Assembly: GCA_903921785.1 (NCBI GenBank)
Contig: CAIXRH010000272.1
Location: 1 to 38,357 of the forward strand
DNA length: 38,357 bases
Reading direction: 5' to 3'
Origin: an uncultured Pseudomonadota bacterium
GTDB taxonomy: Bacteria; Myxococcota_A; UBA796; SXON01
The notes beneath the pieces are model-generated. The model searched no databases. It was not told the DNA's origin and saw nothing but the letters and a program-made list of their open reading frames with translations. This document shows, one piece after another, positions 31,290 through 38,357 of this stretch. The position numbers were made by a program, and so were the translations under genes. The first letter of the stretch is position 1; each line of letters opens with the position of its first letter.

Positions 31290-32228
31290 TTAGCGCGGCG
31301 GGGCCGGGGGTGGCGCGGTCGGGCGGGGCGGGCGTGGCCACAGGATGGGTACAGCGACCTTGTACGCCTCATAGTCCGGCTGACCACCCCAACGTGCGTC
31401 GGCGCGCGCTTCCAGCAGCGGCACCCCGCTGCCGTACCGGAGCAGGCCGTACACGAAGAGCGGGCTGAGGGCGGCGAGCCACCCCGCGCCGGTGTACGCG
31501 GGGACCCCCGCGACGAACAGCCCGATCCAAAGCACGATCTCCCCGACGTAGTTCGGGTGGCGGGACCAGGACCACAGCCCCCCCTGGATGAACCGGCCGC
31601 GGTTCGCCGCGTCGGCGCGGAACGCCAGCTTCTGTCGATCGGCGGTGACCTCGACCGCGAAGCCGAGCCCCCATAGGAAGAGGCCGGCGGCCGTCCAGCC
31701 CGAGATCGGCGGGGGGGCGGCTGGACCGGCGGGGTCGGCCCCGGCGAGCGTCACGGCCACCAGCACCCCCAGCGTGTTGAGGCACGTCCACAACGACTGG
31801 AGCGCCCAGGCGAGGGCGAAGCGGGCGGGATCGAGCTTGATCTGGTCGAAGCGAGCGTCGCCTTCGCGGTGGGCGCGGGTGGCGAGGTGCAGGCCCAGAC
31901 GCCCGGCCCAGACGGCGACCGGGACGATCAGCACGATCGCCGCGGGGGCGAAGCCGGCGATCGCGGCGGCGCTGAGCACGGCGACGAGGTGGGAGACGCT
32001 GCCGAGGAGGTCGTAGTAGCGCTCGGTCCGCCCCAGCGTGGACGGGACCCAGCCGGCCAGGTTGACCAGGAAGACGGCGCCGAAGATGGGCAGGAGCGCG
32101 GACACGCCCCGGACGGGCACGGACGCGTGTCCAGCGAAAAACGCGAGGCTGGCCGCGACTGCGGCGACGACCAACCAGGTGACGAGGCCGCGGGCCCAAC
32201 GGGCCGCGGTGAGCGGAGGATGCGGCAT
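31290..32228 (-). CDS. DUF1295 (steroid 5-alpha-reductase-like) membrane protein
   Basis: 312 residues with about eight hydrophobic segments. The C-terminal half has the DUF1295 signature: QKLAFRADAANRGRFIQGGL as the lead-in, WSWSRHPNYVGEI, GLLRYGSGVPLLEARADARW and YEAYKVAVP. The family is related to steroid 5-alpha reductases and isoprenylcysteine methyltransferases; reductases of lipid-like enones are typical, but the reaction here is not known. It is an inner-membrane protein and first gene of the minus-strand run down to 25288. TATGTT, nine bases upstream of the ATG (32243-32238 on the minus strand), is a candidate -10 box. The open frame extends to 32522, but the ATG at 32228 fits the first helix best. 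Confidence 0.88.
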   Translation of the reverse strand: MPHPPLTAARWARGLVTWLVVAAVAASLAFFAGHASVPVRGVSALLPIFGAVFLVNLAGWVPSTLGRTERYYDLLGSVSHLVAVLSAAAIAGFAPAAIVLIVPVAVWAGRLGLHLATRAHREGDARFDQIKLDPARFALAWALQSLWTCLNTLGVLVAVTLAGADPAGPAAPPPISGWTAAGLFLWGLGFAVEVTADRQKLAFRADAANRGRFIQGGLWSWSRHPNYVGEIVLWIGLFVAGVPAYTGAGWLAALSPLFVYGLLRYGSGVPLLEARADARWGGQPDYEAYKVAVPILWPRPPRPTAPPPAPPR

Positions 32229-32295
32229 GGGTGCACCAACATAGTCCCGGATCCGTCGCTTGCCGCCCCGGTCGGGCCGGAGATACCCGGGCCGG

Positions 32296-32802
32296 ATGAC
32301 CCTGTGGTGGATGTTGGCCTGCGTGACGGGCCCTGTGGAATGTACGGAGCCGGCGGTGCGCCCGCTCGCCGACTCGTTCACCGGGTACAGCACCTGCGCC
32401 ATCAGCGCCTTGGAATGGGAGGCCGTCGACGGGGACATCCACGGGCGCGCGGCCGTGCTCCACCGCGCCTGGGACCTCGACGCGGTCTGCGCCGCCTCCA
32501 CCGACCAGTCCCTCCCGGCCACGCTCGGCCCGGACGGCGACGCCGAGCTGTGGGTCGGCGACGGCGACTACCCCTACTGCGACGCCTGCGGCGGAGGCTG
32601 CATCGTGACCGGCGGCCTCGCCCACTCGACGATCGACGCCGAATGGACCGCCACCTCCGGCACGGCGACCCTGGAGTGGGCCGCCGCGACCCAGACGGCG
32701 ACCGTGCGCCTGGATGAAGTGGTCTTCGAGGGGGAGAGCTGCTCGGCGGCGCCGGTGATGGAGCCGTCGGAGACCTGGGACGTCCACCTCAACTGTGATT
32801 GA
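32296..32802 (+). CDS. Small Cys-rich lipoprotein of unknown function
   Basis: 168 residues. MTLWWMLAC is an ultra-short signal with the lipobox Cys at residue 9. An in-frame TTG at 32260 would add a basic prefix (MPPRSGRRYPGR) and a more normal signal, so the start is uncertain. The mature part has about eight cysteines, including CDACGGGC, and a beta-rich pattern ending WDVHLNCD, suggesting a disulfide-bonded domain. I do not recognise a family. It is transcribed away from the minus-strand operon and lies 47 bases before the permease gene, perhaps in one transcript with it. Confidence 0.65.
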   Translation: MTLWWMLACVTGPVECTEPAVRPLADSFTGYSTCAISALEWEAVDGDIHGRAAVLHRAWDLDAVCAASTDQSLPATLGPDGDAELWVGDGDYPYCDACGGGCIVTGGLAHSTIDAEWTATSGTATLEWAAATQTATVRLDEVVFEGESCSAAPVMEPSETWDVHLNCD

Positions 32803-32849
32803 GGGCGCGGCGGGCTCCCTCCCAGCGCGGTTCGGAATAGTCGGCGGGT

Positions 32850-33941
32850 ATGGACAGCCAACGCGTCCTGGTCCGCATCCTCGTGGTTGCCCTCGCGGCC
32901 TCGGTCTGGCTGGTGCGGGCGTGGCTGGACGCGGTGCTCATCGCCGTGGTGGTGGCGCTGCTGGCCTGGCCGCTCCACGAGCGCATCGCCTTGGCCTTGG
33001 GGCGGCGCCGGCGGCTTGGCACGGCGCTCACGCTCGCCGGGCTCACCCTCGGCCTGTTTCTCCCTCTGGGCTTGCTGGGCCTCATCGTCGGGCGCGAGGT
33101 GGTGATCCTCGCGAACGAGGTGGCGGTCAAGGTGCAGCTCGGGCACTGGGATGGCTACGTCAGCGAGCTGCTGCGGTCCGGCCCCTTGCGACAGATCGTG
33201 GAGGCCGCGGGCGGGCGGAGCGAGCTCACCGAGCAGCTGGAAGGCTCCGCACGCGACGGCGTCCTCACGCTCGCGACGACGGTCACCCGAAACGTCCCCG
33301 GCCTGCTCTCGGTCACCGCGACGGTCGTCATCAAGGTGGTGGTGTTCCTCCTGGCGTTGACGACCTTCCTCCATCGGGGTCCGGAGACGGTCGCCTGGTT
33401 GCGCCGCTTGTCGCCGTTGTCCGCGCTTCACACCGATCGGCTGTTTGCCGTCTTCGGCGAGTTCGCCCGCAACGTCGTCCTGGCCGGGTTGGTGGCCGGG
33501 ATCGCGCAGGGGCTGGTGGCCACGCTCGGATTCTGGCTCGCCGGAGTGGATCGGGTGTTGCTCTTCGGGGTGCTCACCGCGGTTTTCGCCTATGTTCCCC
33601 TCGTCGGGACCACGCTGGTGTGGCTCCCGGTGTCCGTGTTGCTGCTGGCCGAGGGGCGCGCTGGCGCCGCCGCGTTCGTGGCGGTGTGGAGCCTCGCGCT
33701 GACGGGCACGGTGGACAACGTCATCCGCCCCATCGTGGTCCGTGGTCGGAGCGACGTGCCGCTGCTGCTGGTCTTCCTCGGCGCGTTCGGCGGGCTCGGC
33801 TCCTTCGGCATCGTCGGGCTGCTGGTCGGACCGGTTTTCGTGGCGGTGGTGCTCGCGCTGCTGCGGATCTACAGCGAGGGCTTGCCAGCGGCGGCTGCGG
33901 CCGGCGCTGACGCGACCGCCGCCGACCCGTCGGCCGCGTGA
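32850..33941 (+). CDS. AI-2E-family (PerM/YdiK-type) transporter
   Basis: 363 residues with about seven to eight membrane segments. Family marks: a hairpin of two helices at the N-terminus (VALLAWPLHERI), a soluble middle region, then VFAYVPLVGTTLVWLP. The C-terminal signature DNVIRPIVVRGRSDVPLLL runs into FLGAFGGLGSFGIVGLLVGP. The family includes TqsA, proposed to export autoinducer-2, and Na+/H+ antiporters; substrate cannot be assigned from sequence. Inner membrane. AATAGT (32836-32841) lies eight bases before the ATG and may be a -10 box. The gene converges with the SGNH hydrolase gene with only a 12-base gap. Confidence 0.9.
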   Translation: MDSQRVLVRILVVALAASVWLVRAWLDAVLIAVVVALLAWPLHERIALALGRRRRLGTALTLAGLTLGLFLPLGLLGLIVGREVVILANEVAVKVQLGHWDGYVSELLRSGPLRQIVEAAGGRSELTEQLEGSARDGVLTLATTVTRNVPGLLSVTATVVIKVVVFLLALTTFLHRGPETVAWLRRLSPLSALHTDRLFAVFGEFARNVVLAGLVAGIAQGLVATLGFWLAGVDRVLLFGVLTAVFAYVPLVGTTLVWLPVSVLLLAEGRAGAAAFVAVWSLALTGTVDNVIRPIVVRGRSDVPLLLVFLGAFGGLGSFGIVGLLVGPVFVAVVLALLRIYSEGLPAAAAAGADATAADPSAA

Positions 33942-33953
33942 TCCCCGCGTTCG

Positions 33954-35375
33954 TCACCGCAAGTCCAACCCCAGAACCGCTCCGGCCACCGGCAGCGGCG
34001 CGCTCACCACGCGTACGTCCTCCGGGCTCGGGCCGTCGCCCGCCGCGTCGTAGGTCGCCGAGAGCACCACCCGTTCTGGTACGCGGCTGAGCTGGAGGCT
34101 CACCCGGGCCGCGCCGTCCGCGGCGTCGGCCGAGGATACTTCGGCGACCGCGAGCGGCAGCATCTCCGGGGGGCCGGCGGCGTCGCGGGCCGCGATGATC
34201 ACCGCGCTCCCGGAGCGTAGGCTCAGGTCGAGGACCAGGTTGCCGGGACGGAGCCCTTCGGCCTCGGCGGCGGCGCCGTGCCCCTCGAAGGGGTCCGTCG
34301 GCGGGGTGACCCGCCCCGGGTCCACGGCGACGAGCGGGGTCTCCGGCCAGCGCGCCGTCCGGAGCGCCGCTGCGACCGCGTCGGCGAGCACGGCGTGCCC
34401 GGCGGCGGTGGGGTGCATCTCGTCGAGGAACAGCGCGTCGGCGCTCTGCCCCGAGGCCACGAACGCGGCGGGGACGCTGACCAGCGGTGCGTGGCAGGCG
34501 CCCGCCACGGTCGCCATCGCTTCCCGGTACGGCCGCCACGCCGGGTCCGCCGTGACCGGATGGAGGTCCTCGCGGTTGGCGAGCTCGATGAAGACCACGC
34601 CGGCGCCGCGGCGGGCGGCGATCGAGCAGAACGTCGCGAGGTTGTCGACATAGTCCCCGATGGACACCCGTCGTTTGCCGGATCGCGCCTCGCTCCCGCC
34701 CACTTGCCAGCCCACGGTGCGCGCCCCGGCTGAGCCCGGCTCCACGCGGAGGGCCCAGTCCAGCCTCCGAAACAGCGCGGACCGGCCAAGCGCGGCGCGG
34801 AGGCGCCCGGTCGGCGTCTCCTCCCAGCCGGCGTAGGAAGCGAGCAGGTCGCGGTCGACGAAGTTGTCGAAGTTGTTGTCGGACCAGAGCGTGCCGACGA
34901 GGAGCAGGTCGGGGTCCAAGGCCAGGCCGCGACCGCGCAGCGTGTTGAGCGCCTGGAAGGTGGAGTACCCGGGGACGGCGCCGTTGACGAAGTCGGCCGG
35001 GACCTCCGCTTCGAGTCGGGCGGTGAAGACCTCGTCGTCGTCCACGCCGAAGCCGTAGACCGAGCTGTCGCCGAGGGCGAGCGCGCGGGGCCGGGACTTC
35101 AGGCCGCGATCGTCGCGATCGCGGAAGCCAGCGGCGTTGACGTGCACGTGCCCGCCCCGCTCCAGGTGATCGCCGGGGATGAGCTCCCAGAGCAGCCACG
35201 GGTTGCCGTGGAGCACCGTGGCGGCGCCCGACTGCGCCGCGGGCACGTCCGCGACGCTGGGGGCCGGGTGAGCGCGGCTCCACGACTCTCCGGTGCACAA
35301 CGCCGCCGCCGCCACCGAGAGCCCGGCGAAGAACCTGGGAAGCCAGGGCGTACGCCGCCCGCCGCGCCGCTTCAC
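33954..35375 (-). CDS. SGNH/GDSL-family hydrolase with N-terminal membrane segment
   Basis: 473 residues from a GTG that overlaps the stop of the upstream gene (GTGA). A basic start and a hydrophobic stretch (about 11-27) suggest an anchor or signal. The SGNH core shows block I ALGDSSVYGFG (Ser104 nucleophile), the Asn-containing GTLWSDNNFDN at about 161-171, and block V DEMHPTAAGH (Asp318, His321). Residues 350-473 form an added beta-rich domain. SGNH enzymes remove or transfer acyl groups on sugars, lipids or peptidoglycan. Coupling to a lipoprotein gene supports an envelope substrate. A longer open frame reaches 36509, but it only shadows the lipoprotein gene. Confidence 0.85.
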   Translation of the reverse strand: MKRRGGRRTPWLPRFFAGLSVAAAALCTGESWSRAHPAPSVADVPAAQSGAATVLHGNPWLLWELIPGDHLERGGHVHVNAAGFRDRDDRGLKSRPRALALGDSSVYGFGVDDDEVFTARLEAEVPADFVNGAVPGYSTFQALNTLRGRGLALDPDLLLVGTLWSDNNFDNFVDRDLLASYAGWEETPTGRLRAALGRSALFRRLDWALRVEPGSAGARTVGWQVGGSEARSGKRRVSIGDYVDNLATFCSIAARRGAGVVFIELANREDLHPVTADPAWRPYREAMATVAGACHAPLVSVPAAFVASGQSADALFLDEMHPTAAGHAVLADAVAAALRTARWPETPLVAVDPGRVTPPTDPFEGHGAAAEAEGLRPGNLVLDLSLRSGSAVIIAARDAAGPPEMLPLAVAEVSSADAADGAARVSLQLSRVPERVVLSATYDAAGDGPSPEDVRVVSAPLPVAGAVLGLDLR

Positions 35376-36532
35376 CGGTCGGCGCCCGGGACCCGCAGCG
35401 CGGCGTCGAGGATCAGGGTGCCGGAGGCGCCGCGGACGCCGGTCGCCACGGCGCGGAGCTTCACGCCGCCGAGCTTCGTGGACTCCGCGACCGGGAGCGT
35501 CTGCGCCAGGTTGTCGGCGATCGCCTCGAGGATCTGCGACTGGGCGAGCGCCGCGAGCGGGTCGACCAGCTCGGCGTTGGGGGAGGCCTCTACCTCGTTG
35601 ACGCTCCCCGGCTCCAGCCGGAGCTTCCCGCGCTGTACGGAGAGGGTGCCGGCGCAGTCGTAGTCCCGCCACCAGCCCGTGCCCGCGAGGCGCCACAGGC
35701 GGAGGTCCAGGCGGAAGGCGGCGCCGTCGACGTGGATGGCACGAGGATCGATCGCCACGTCCATCGCCACGGTCCCCTTGGCGAAGGCTTCGCGGCGAAG
35801 GAGCCCGGTGACGGCGCTCTCCGAGATGCCGACGAGCAGGGCGTCGGCCGCGGGGTCGCCCACCGTGGCCTCCGTGGCGCCGGGCACGTTGGTGAGCGCC
35901 TCGATGCGTACCGCGTGCTCGCCGGTCTTGATCCGCAGCACGCGGATGGGGAGCCCGGCGGCGCCGAGGTCGGCCAGGGGGATCGGCTGCAATTGTTCGC
36001 CGACGATGGCGCGGACGTAGTCCTGGAGCTGGCTCGCGGGGCTCACCCGGAAGCCGCCGAGGTCCCCCGCCGCGAGCTCCACCTTGCCGACCTTGAACGG
36101 CTTGAGGGCGACCTTGGTGCCCTCCTGCACCACCAGCTGCAACTGACCGGCCGCGGTGACCTTCCCGGGGAATTTTCCGCCCATCCCGCCGAGGGTCCAG
36201 TCCACGTCGCCGCCGAGGGTGGCCTCGAAGTGCAGGCAGCTCTCGCAGCCCTGGCCGGGGCGGAGCTCCAGCTTCCGGACCGAGAGGTGGGGGGTCAGCT
36301 TCGCGGCCGCGCCGAGCGGGAGCTCCACGGGGATCGCCTTGACCGTGGCGGAGAGTTGGTCGTCGAGGACCGCCTGCACCGCGTCGCCGAGCGCCTCGTC
36401 GCCAAGGCCGACCACCAGATCGGGCTTCCACTCCGCGGGCGTGTCGGAGGCCACGGCCATCGCGCGGACCTTCTCTTCTTCGTACATCGAGCGTACGTCG
36501 GGACCACACGCCAGGAGCAGGGCGAGCATCAT
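35372..36532 (-). CDS. Large lipoprotein, possibly TULIP-like lipid-binding
   Basis: 386 residues. MMLALLLAC gives a lipobox Cys at residue 9, and no earlier in-frame start exists, so the very short signal is real if the gene is. The mature protein is rich in alternating hydrophobics with two similar-looking halves and ALLVGISESAVTGLLRREA in the middle, recalling TULIP (BPI/SMP-like) or DUF4403 lipid-binding tubes. This is a fold impression, not an identification. Two cysteines (CESC) form a possible disulfide. Its stop overlaps the SGNH hydrolase start. TAGCCT lies eight bases before the ATG, and the palindrome CCCGAATCGGG just upstream of that box may be an operator. Confidence 0.7.
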   Translation of the reverse strand: MMLALLLACGPDVRSMYEEEKVRAMAVASDTPAEWKPDLVVGLGDEALGDAVQAVLDDQLSATVKAIPVELPLGAAAKLTPHLSVRKLELRPGQGCESCLHFEATLGGDVDWTLGGMGGKFPGKVTAAGQLQLVVQEGTKVALKPFKVGKVELAAGDLGGFRVSPASQLQDYVRAIVGEQLQPIPLADLGAAGLPIRVLRIKTGEHAVRIEALTNVPGATEATVGDPAADALLVGISESAVTGLLRREAFAKGTVAMDVAIDPRAIHVDGAAFRLDLRLWRLAGTGWWRDYDCAGTLSVQRGKLRLEPGSVNEVEASPNAELVDPLAALAQSQILEAIADNLAQTLPVAESTKLGGVKLRAVATGVRGASGTLILDAALRVPGADR

Positions 36533-36619
36533 GGTGGGGAGGCTAATCCCGAATCGGGCGACGCGGCGAGCGCCGCAGCGCGTCGGTGTCGGTTAGACGC
36601 CGCCCCTGTGCGGAGCCCC
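36533..36619. promoter_or_regulatory. Divergent promoter region of purK and the lipoprotein
   Basis: The 87-base gap holds, for the minus-strand gene, TAGCCT eight bases before its ATG, and for purK, a TTAGACG box about 25 bases before its ATG followed by GGAG. CCCGAATCGGG at 36548-36558 is a perfect palindrome, the reverse complement of that at 8981-8991. A GC-rich inverted repeat, GCGGCGAGCGCCGC, lies at about 36563-36576. Shared control of both genes by one regulator is possible. Confidence 0.35.
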
Positions 36620-37777
36620 ATGACCCCCATCCTCCCCGGCGCGACCCTCGGCCTGCTCGGCGGCGGGCAGCTTGGGCGCATGTTGGCGATCCCGGCCCGG
36701 GAGCTGGGGTATGGCGTGGTCGTGCTCGCTCCCGAGGGGGATGCCCCGGCGCTCGGCCTCGCCGATCACGGCATCCGCGCGTCCTTCGACGATGTGGACG
36801 CCGCGCGGCAGCTCGCCGCGATGTCCGACGTGGTCACGTACGAATTCGAGAACGTCCCCGCGGCCACCGCGAGGGCGGTGGCGGAGCGGCGCCCGCTGCA
36901 TCCCAACGCCGCGCTCCTGGCGATCACCCAGGACCGCAACGCCGAGCACCGCTTCGTCGAGGGCCTCGGCATCGCCACGGCGCCCGGCAGGCCGGTGCAC
37001 ACCGTCGAAGAATTCGACGCCGCGATCGCCGCATTGGGCCTCCCGGCGCGGCTGAAGTCGGCGCGGGGGGGCTACGACGGCGGCGGCCAGTTCCGGATCA
37101 CCGACGCCGCGAGCGCGGCCGCGGCGCGCGCGCGGGTGCCCGCGGTCGAGGGCGGCTGGCGCCTGGAAGGCGAGGTGCGCTTTGAGCGCGAGGTGAGCGT
37201 CGTCGTGGCACGCTCGGCGTCGGGTGAGGTTGTTCCCTACGCTCCGTTCGAAAACGTCCACCGCGAAGGCATCCTCCACCTCACCACCTGGCCGGCCGCG
37301 GGCTCTCCGGTCGCGCTCGCCCGCGCGGTGGAGATCGCCCGGAGCATCGCCGAAGCTGCCGACCTCGTCGGGGTGATGTGCGTGGAGTGTTTCGTCGCGG
37401 GCGATGAGGTGCGCGTCAACGAGCTCGCGCCCCGCGTCCACAACTCCGGCCACCTCACCATCGAGGGCGCGGCCACCACCCAGTTCGAACAGCACGTCCG
37501 CGCGATCTGCGGCCTGCCCCTCGGCTCGGCCGCGCCCCGCTCGGGCGGCGCCGCGATGGTCAACCTCCTCGGGCTCGCCGAGCGCCGAAAGGTCCGCCTC
37601 CACGGCGCCGATCGGGCGCTGGCAATCCCGGGGGTACGGGTGCACCTCTACGGCAAGGACCGGGAGCGACCGCGGCGCAAGATGGGCCACGTCACCGCGC
37701 TCGGCGGGGATGTGGCGGAGGCGCGCGAACGCGCGTTGCGTGCGGCGAACCTGCTTCAGTTTGGAGAGCCGGTATGA
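36620..37777 (+). CDS. purK: N5-carboxyaminoimidazole ribonucleotide synthase (PurK)
   Basis: 385 residues, typical for PurK, an ATP-grasp enzyme that uses ATP and bicarbonate to turn aminoimidazole ribonucleotide into N5-CAIR in purine synthesis (cytoplasm). The N-terminal PreATP-grasp domain has LGLLGGGQLGRML and VTYEFENVP (73-81). The ATP-grasp core has KSARGGYDGGGQ (Lys146), the motif FEREVSVVVAR, and the metal-binding VNELAPRVHNSGHLTIEG. PurE, its usual partner, is not next to it in this window. GGAG lies four bases before the ATG; an in-frame GTG at 36608 is a less likely start. purK diverges from the lipoprotein gene at 36532. Confidence 0.94.
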   Translation: MTPILPGATLGLLGGGQLGRMLAIPARELGYGVVVLAPEGDAPALGLADHGIRASFDDVDAARQLAAMSDVVTYEFENVPAATARAVAERRPLHPNAALLAITQDRNAEHRFVEGLGIATAPGRPVHTVEEFDAAIAALGLPARLKSARGGYDGGGQFRITDAASAAAARARVPAVEGGWRLEGEVRFEREVSVVVARSASGEVVPYAPFENVHREGILHLTTWPAAGSPVALARAVEIARSIAEAADLVGVMCVECFVAGDEVRVNELAPRVHNSGHLTIEGAATTQFEQHVRAICGLPLGSAAPRSGGAAMVNLLGLAERRKVRLHGADRALAIPGVRVHLYGKDRERPRRKMGHVTALGGDVAEARERALRAANLLQFGEPV

Positions 37778-38066
37778 GCCCGTCGGCGGCCGGGCGCGAA
37801 CCCGTGCAGCACGTCCCCTCGGGCCTCGCCGCCGCGCGGATCCGCGTGGGTCGGTCGCGGCCGAGGGTGCGCCGGGCGGTGACGAGGCGGGTGGCGGGGT
37901 TGGCGGCGGGCGGAGCGCAGCGACCGCCCGGCGGCAGCCCCGGCAGGACCCAGGGCCAACGCCTTCGCGTCCCCGCGCGGTCGAGACAGGAGCGGTCGTG
38001 GCGGCGAATCCCGAGTCCCGGGACGCCGCGTCATGGCCGGGTGAGCGTGCAGCACGGAGCCACATC
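37778..38066. other. Intergenic region without a convincing gene
   Basis: A 289-base gap between purK and the rlmM-like gene. It has open frames on both strands but their products are Arg/Pro/Gly-rich and look like noise. A hairpin CGGGCGG (37907-37913) with CCGCCCG (37924-37930), seven base pairs and a ten-base loop, is the only clear structure. The word CGTGCAGCACG occurs at both ends of the gap (about 37803 and 38046), possibly by chance. I see no repeat copy and no clear promoter. Confidence 0.5.
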
Positions 38067-38357
38067 ATGAGCCAGTCCAGCGAATTCGCCCTGGCGCTCT
38101 GCCAACCGGGCATGGAAGCGGCGCTCAAGGCGGAGGTCACGCGGATGCGTCCCGACCTCCACGCGGGCTTCCAACGCCCCGGCCTCGTCACCTTCAAGAC
38201 CACCAAGCGGCCGTTCCGCGCGTCGGACGCGCCGCCCGTGGTCTTCGCGCGGATGTGGGCCGCCTCGGCGGGCCCCTGCCGCACGGTCGACGCGGTGATC
38301 GCCACTGGCCGTGAGCTGGAGGCCGTGGCCGTGTGGGTCGCGCCGCGGGACGCGGGC
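38067..38357 (+). CDS. RlmM-like 23S rRNA 2'-O-methyltransferase, N-terminal part (cut by window end)
   Basis: The frame from the ATG at 38067 stays open for 97 codons to the last base. The product begins MSQSSEFALALCQPGMEAAL and continues with VVFARMWAASAG. This resembles the N-terminal substrate-binding region of RlmM (YgdE), whose start has a similar CRPGFE block and an FARQW block. RlmM methylates the 2'-OH of C2498 of 23S rRNA with SAM. The catalytic RrmJ-like domain would lie beyond the window, so this is a tentative family call. GGAGC lies about ten bases upstream of the ATG. Confidence 0.65.
   Translation, partial: MSQSSEFALALCQPGMEAALKAEVTRMRPDLHAGFQRPGLVTFKTTKRPFRASDAPPVVFARMWAASAGPCRTVDAVIATGRELEAVAVWVAPRDAG

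Noticed and set aside
33954-36509. An 851-codon minus-strand frame fusing the SGNH hydrolase to upstream sequence
   Set aside because: The extra N-terminal part is Arg/Gly-rich noise opposite in frame to the real lipoprotein gene; the GTG at 35375 overlaps that gene's stop and starts a sensible signal or anchor.
37774-38070. A 98-codon plus-strand frame overlapping the purK stop
   Set aside because: Overlap and start look attractive, but the product is Arg/Gly/Pro-rich without any pattern, and a minus-strand frame in the same place looks equally empty.
1-38357. tRNA, rRNA, riboswitch or transposase genes
   Set aside because: No T-loop or anticodon-arm patterns, rRNA words, known riboswitch cores or DDE/IS motifs were seen by eye; small structured RNAs could still be missed without a covariance search.

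Overview
The window is very GC-rich (roughly 70% by eye) and densely coded on both strands. It looks like chromosomal DNA of a member of the Myxococcota or a related deltaproteobacterial lineage. The pointers are a MopE-type metal-binding repeat protein, several surface lipoproteins with Asp/Thr/Ser/Gly linkers, a MYXO-CTERM-type C-terminal anchor, many secreted beta-propellers, and an FHA/histidine kinase/receiver cluster. I saw no rRNA, tRNA, CRISPR array, transposase or phage gene. Apart from the MYXO-CTERM signal, which is specific to this group, the placement is inferred from protein style and not from a marker gene.

Layout. 1-318: a probable 3' gene tail, partly duplicated and frameshifted, plus one inverted copy of an intergenic repeat. 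319-5408 (+): Old Yellow Enzyme reductase, a 1137-residue MopE/FG-GAP lipoprotein, and rsmD. 5497-8901: a small lipoprotein (-), a beta-hydroxyacid dehydrogenase (+), the leucyl-transferase bpt (-) and a Thr/Asp-repeat lipoprotein (-). 9028-13994: a NodU/CmcH carbamoyltransferase and an OPA-type MFS transporter (+), a CotH-kinase lipoprotein (-), and a DUF2007-like zinc-ribbon protein (+). 14064-16289 (+): an SRPBCC protein, a stand-alone CZB zinc-sensor domain, and a propeller-like lipoprotein. 16448-20476 (+): a three-gene signalling operon of FHA protein, composite histidine kinase and HTH-receiver protein, behind a recognisable sigma70 promoter.

20544-25281: amidohydrolase and xdhC (-), then divergently an operon of a BNR-type propeller and a small secreted protein that appear to share a C-terminal domain (+). 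25288-32228 (-): a compact six-gene run of DUF1295 membrane protein, MYXO-CTERM propeller, N-formylglutamate amidohydrolase, GT-C-like membrane protein, alkaline-phosphatase-superfamily protein and NHL-like propeller lipoprotein. Three of its junctions overlap or abut. 32296-33941 (+): a small lipoprotein and an AI-2E-family permease. 33954-36532 (-): a large lipoprotein translationally coupled to an SGNH hydrolase. 36620-38357 (+): purK, then the start of an rlmM-like gene cut by the window edge.

Two themes stand out. First, the cell surface: about a dozen secreted or lipid-anchored proteins, several with extremely short signal peptides and low-complexity linkers. Second, the intergenic spaces: a 48-bp repeat with fixed internal spacing occurs three times, with a degenerate fourth copy, mostly just after a hairpin between convergent genes. 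Many start codons also sit 6-9 bases downstream of a TANNNT-like box, which suggests leaderless or nearly leaderless transcripts.
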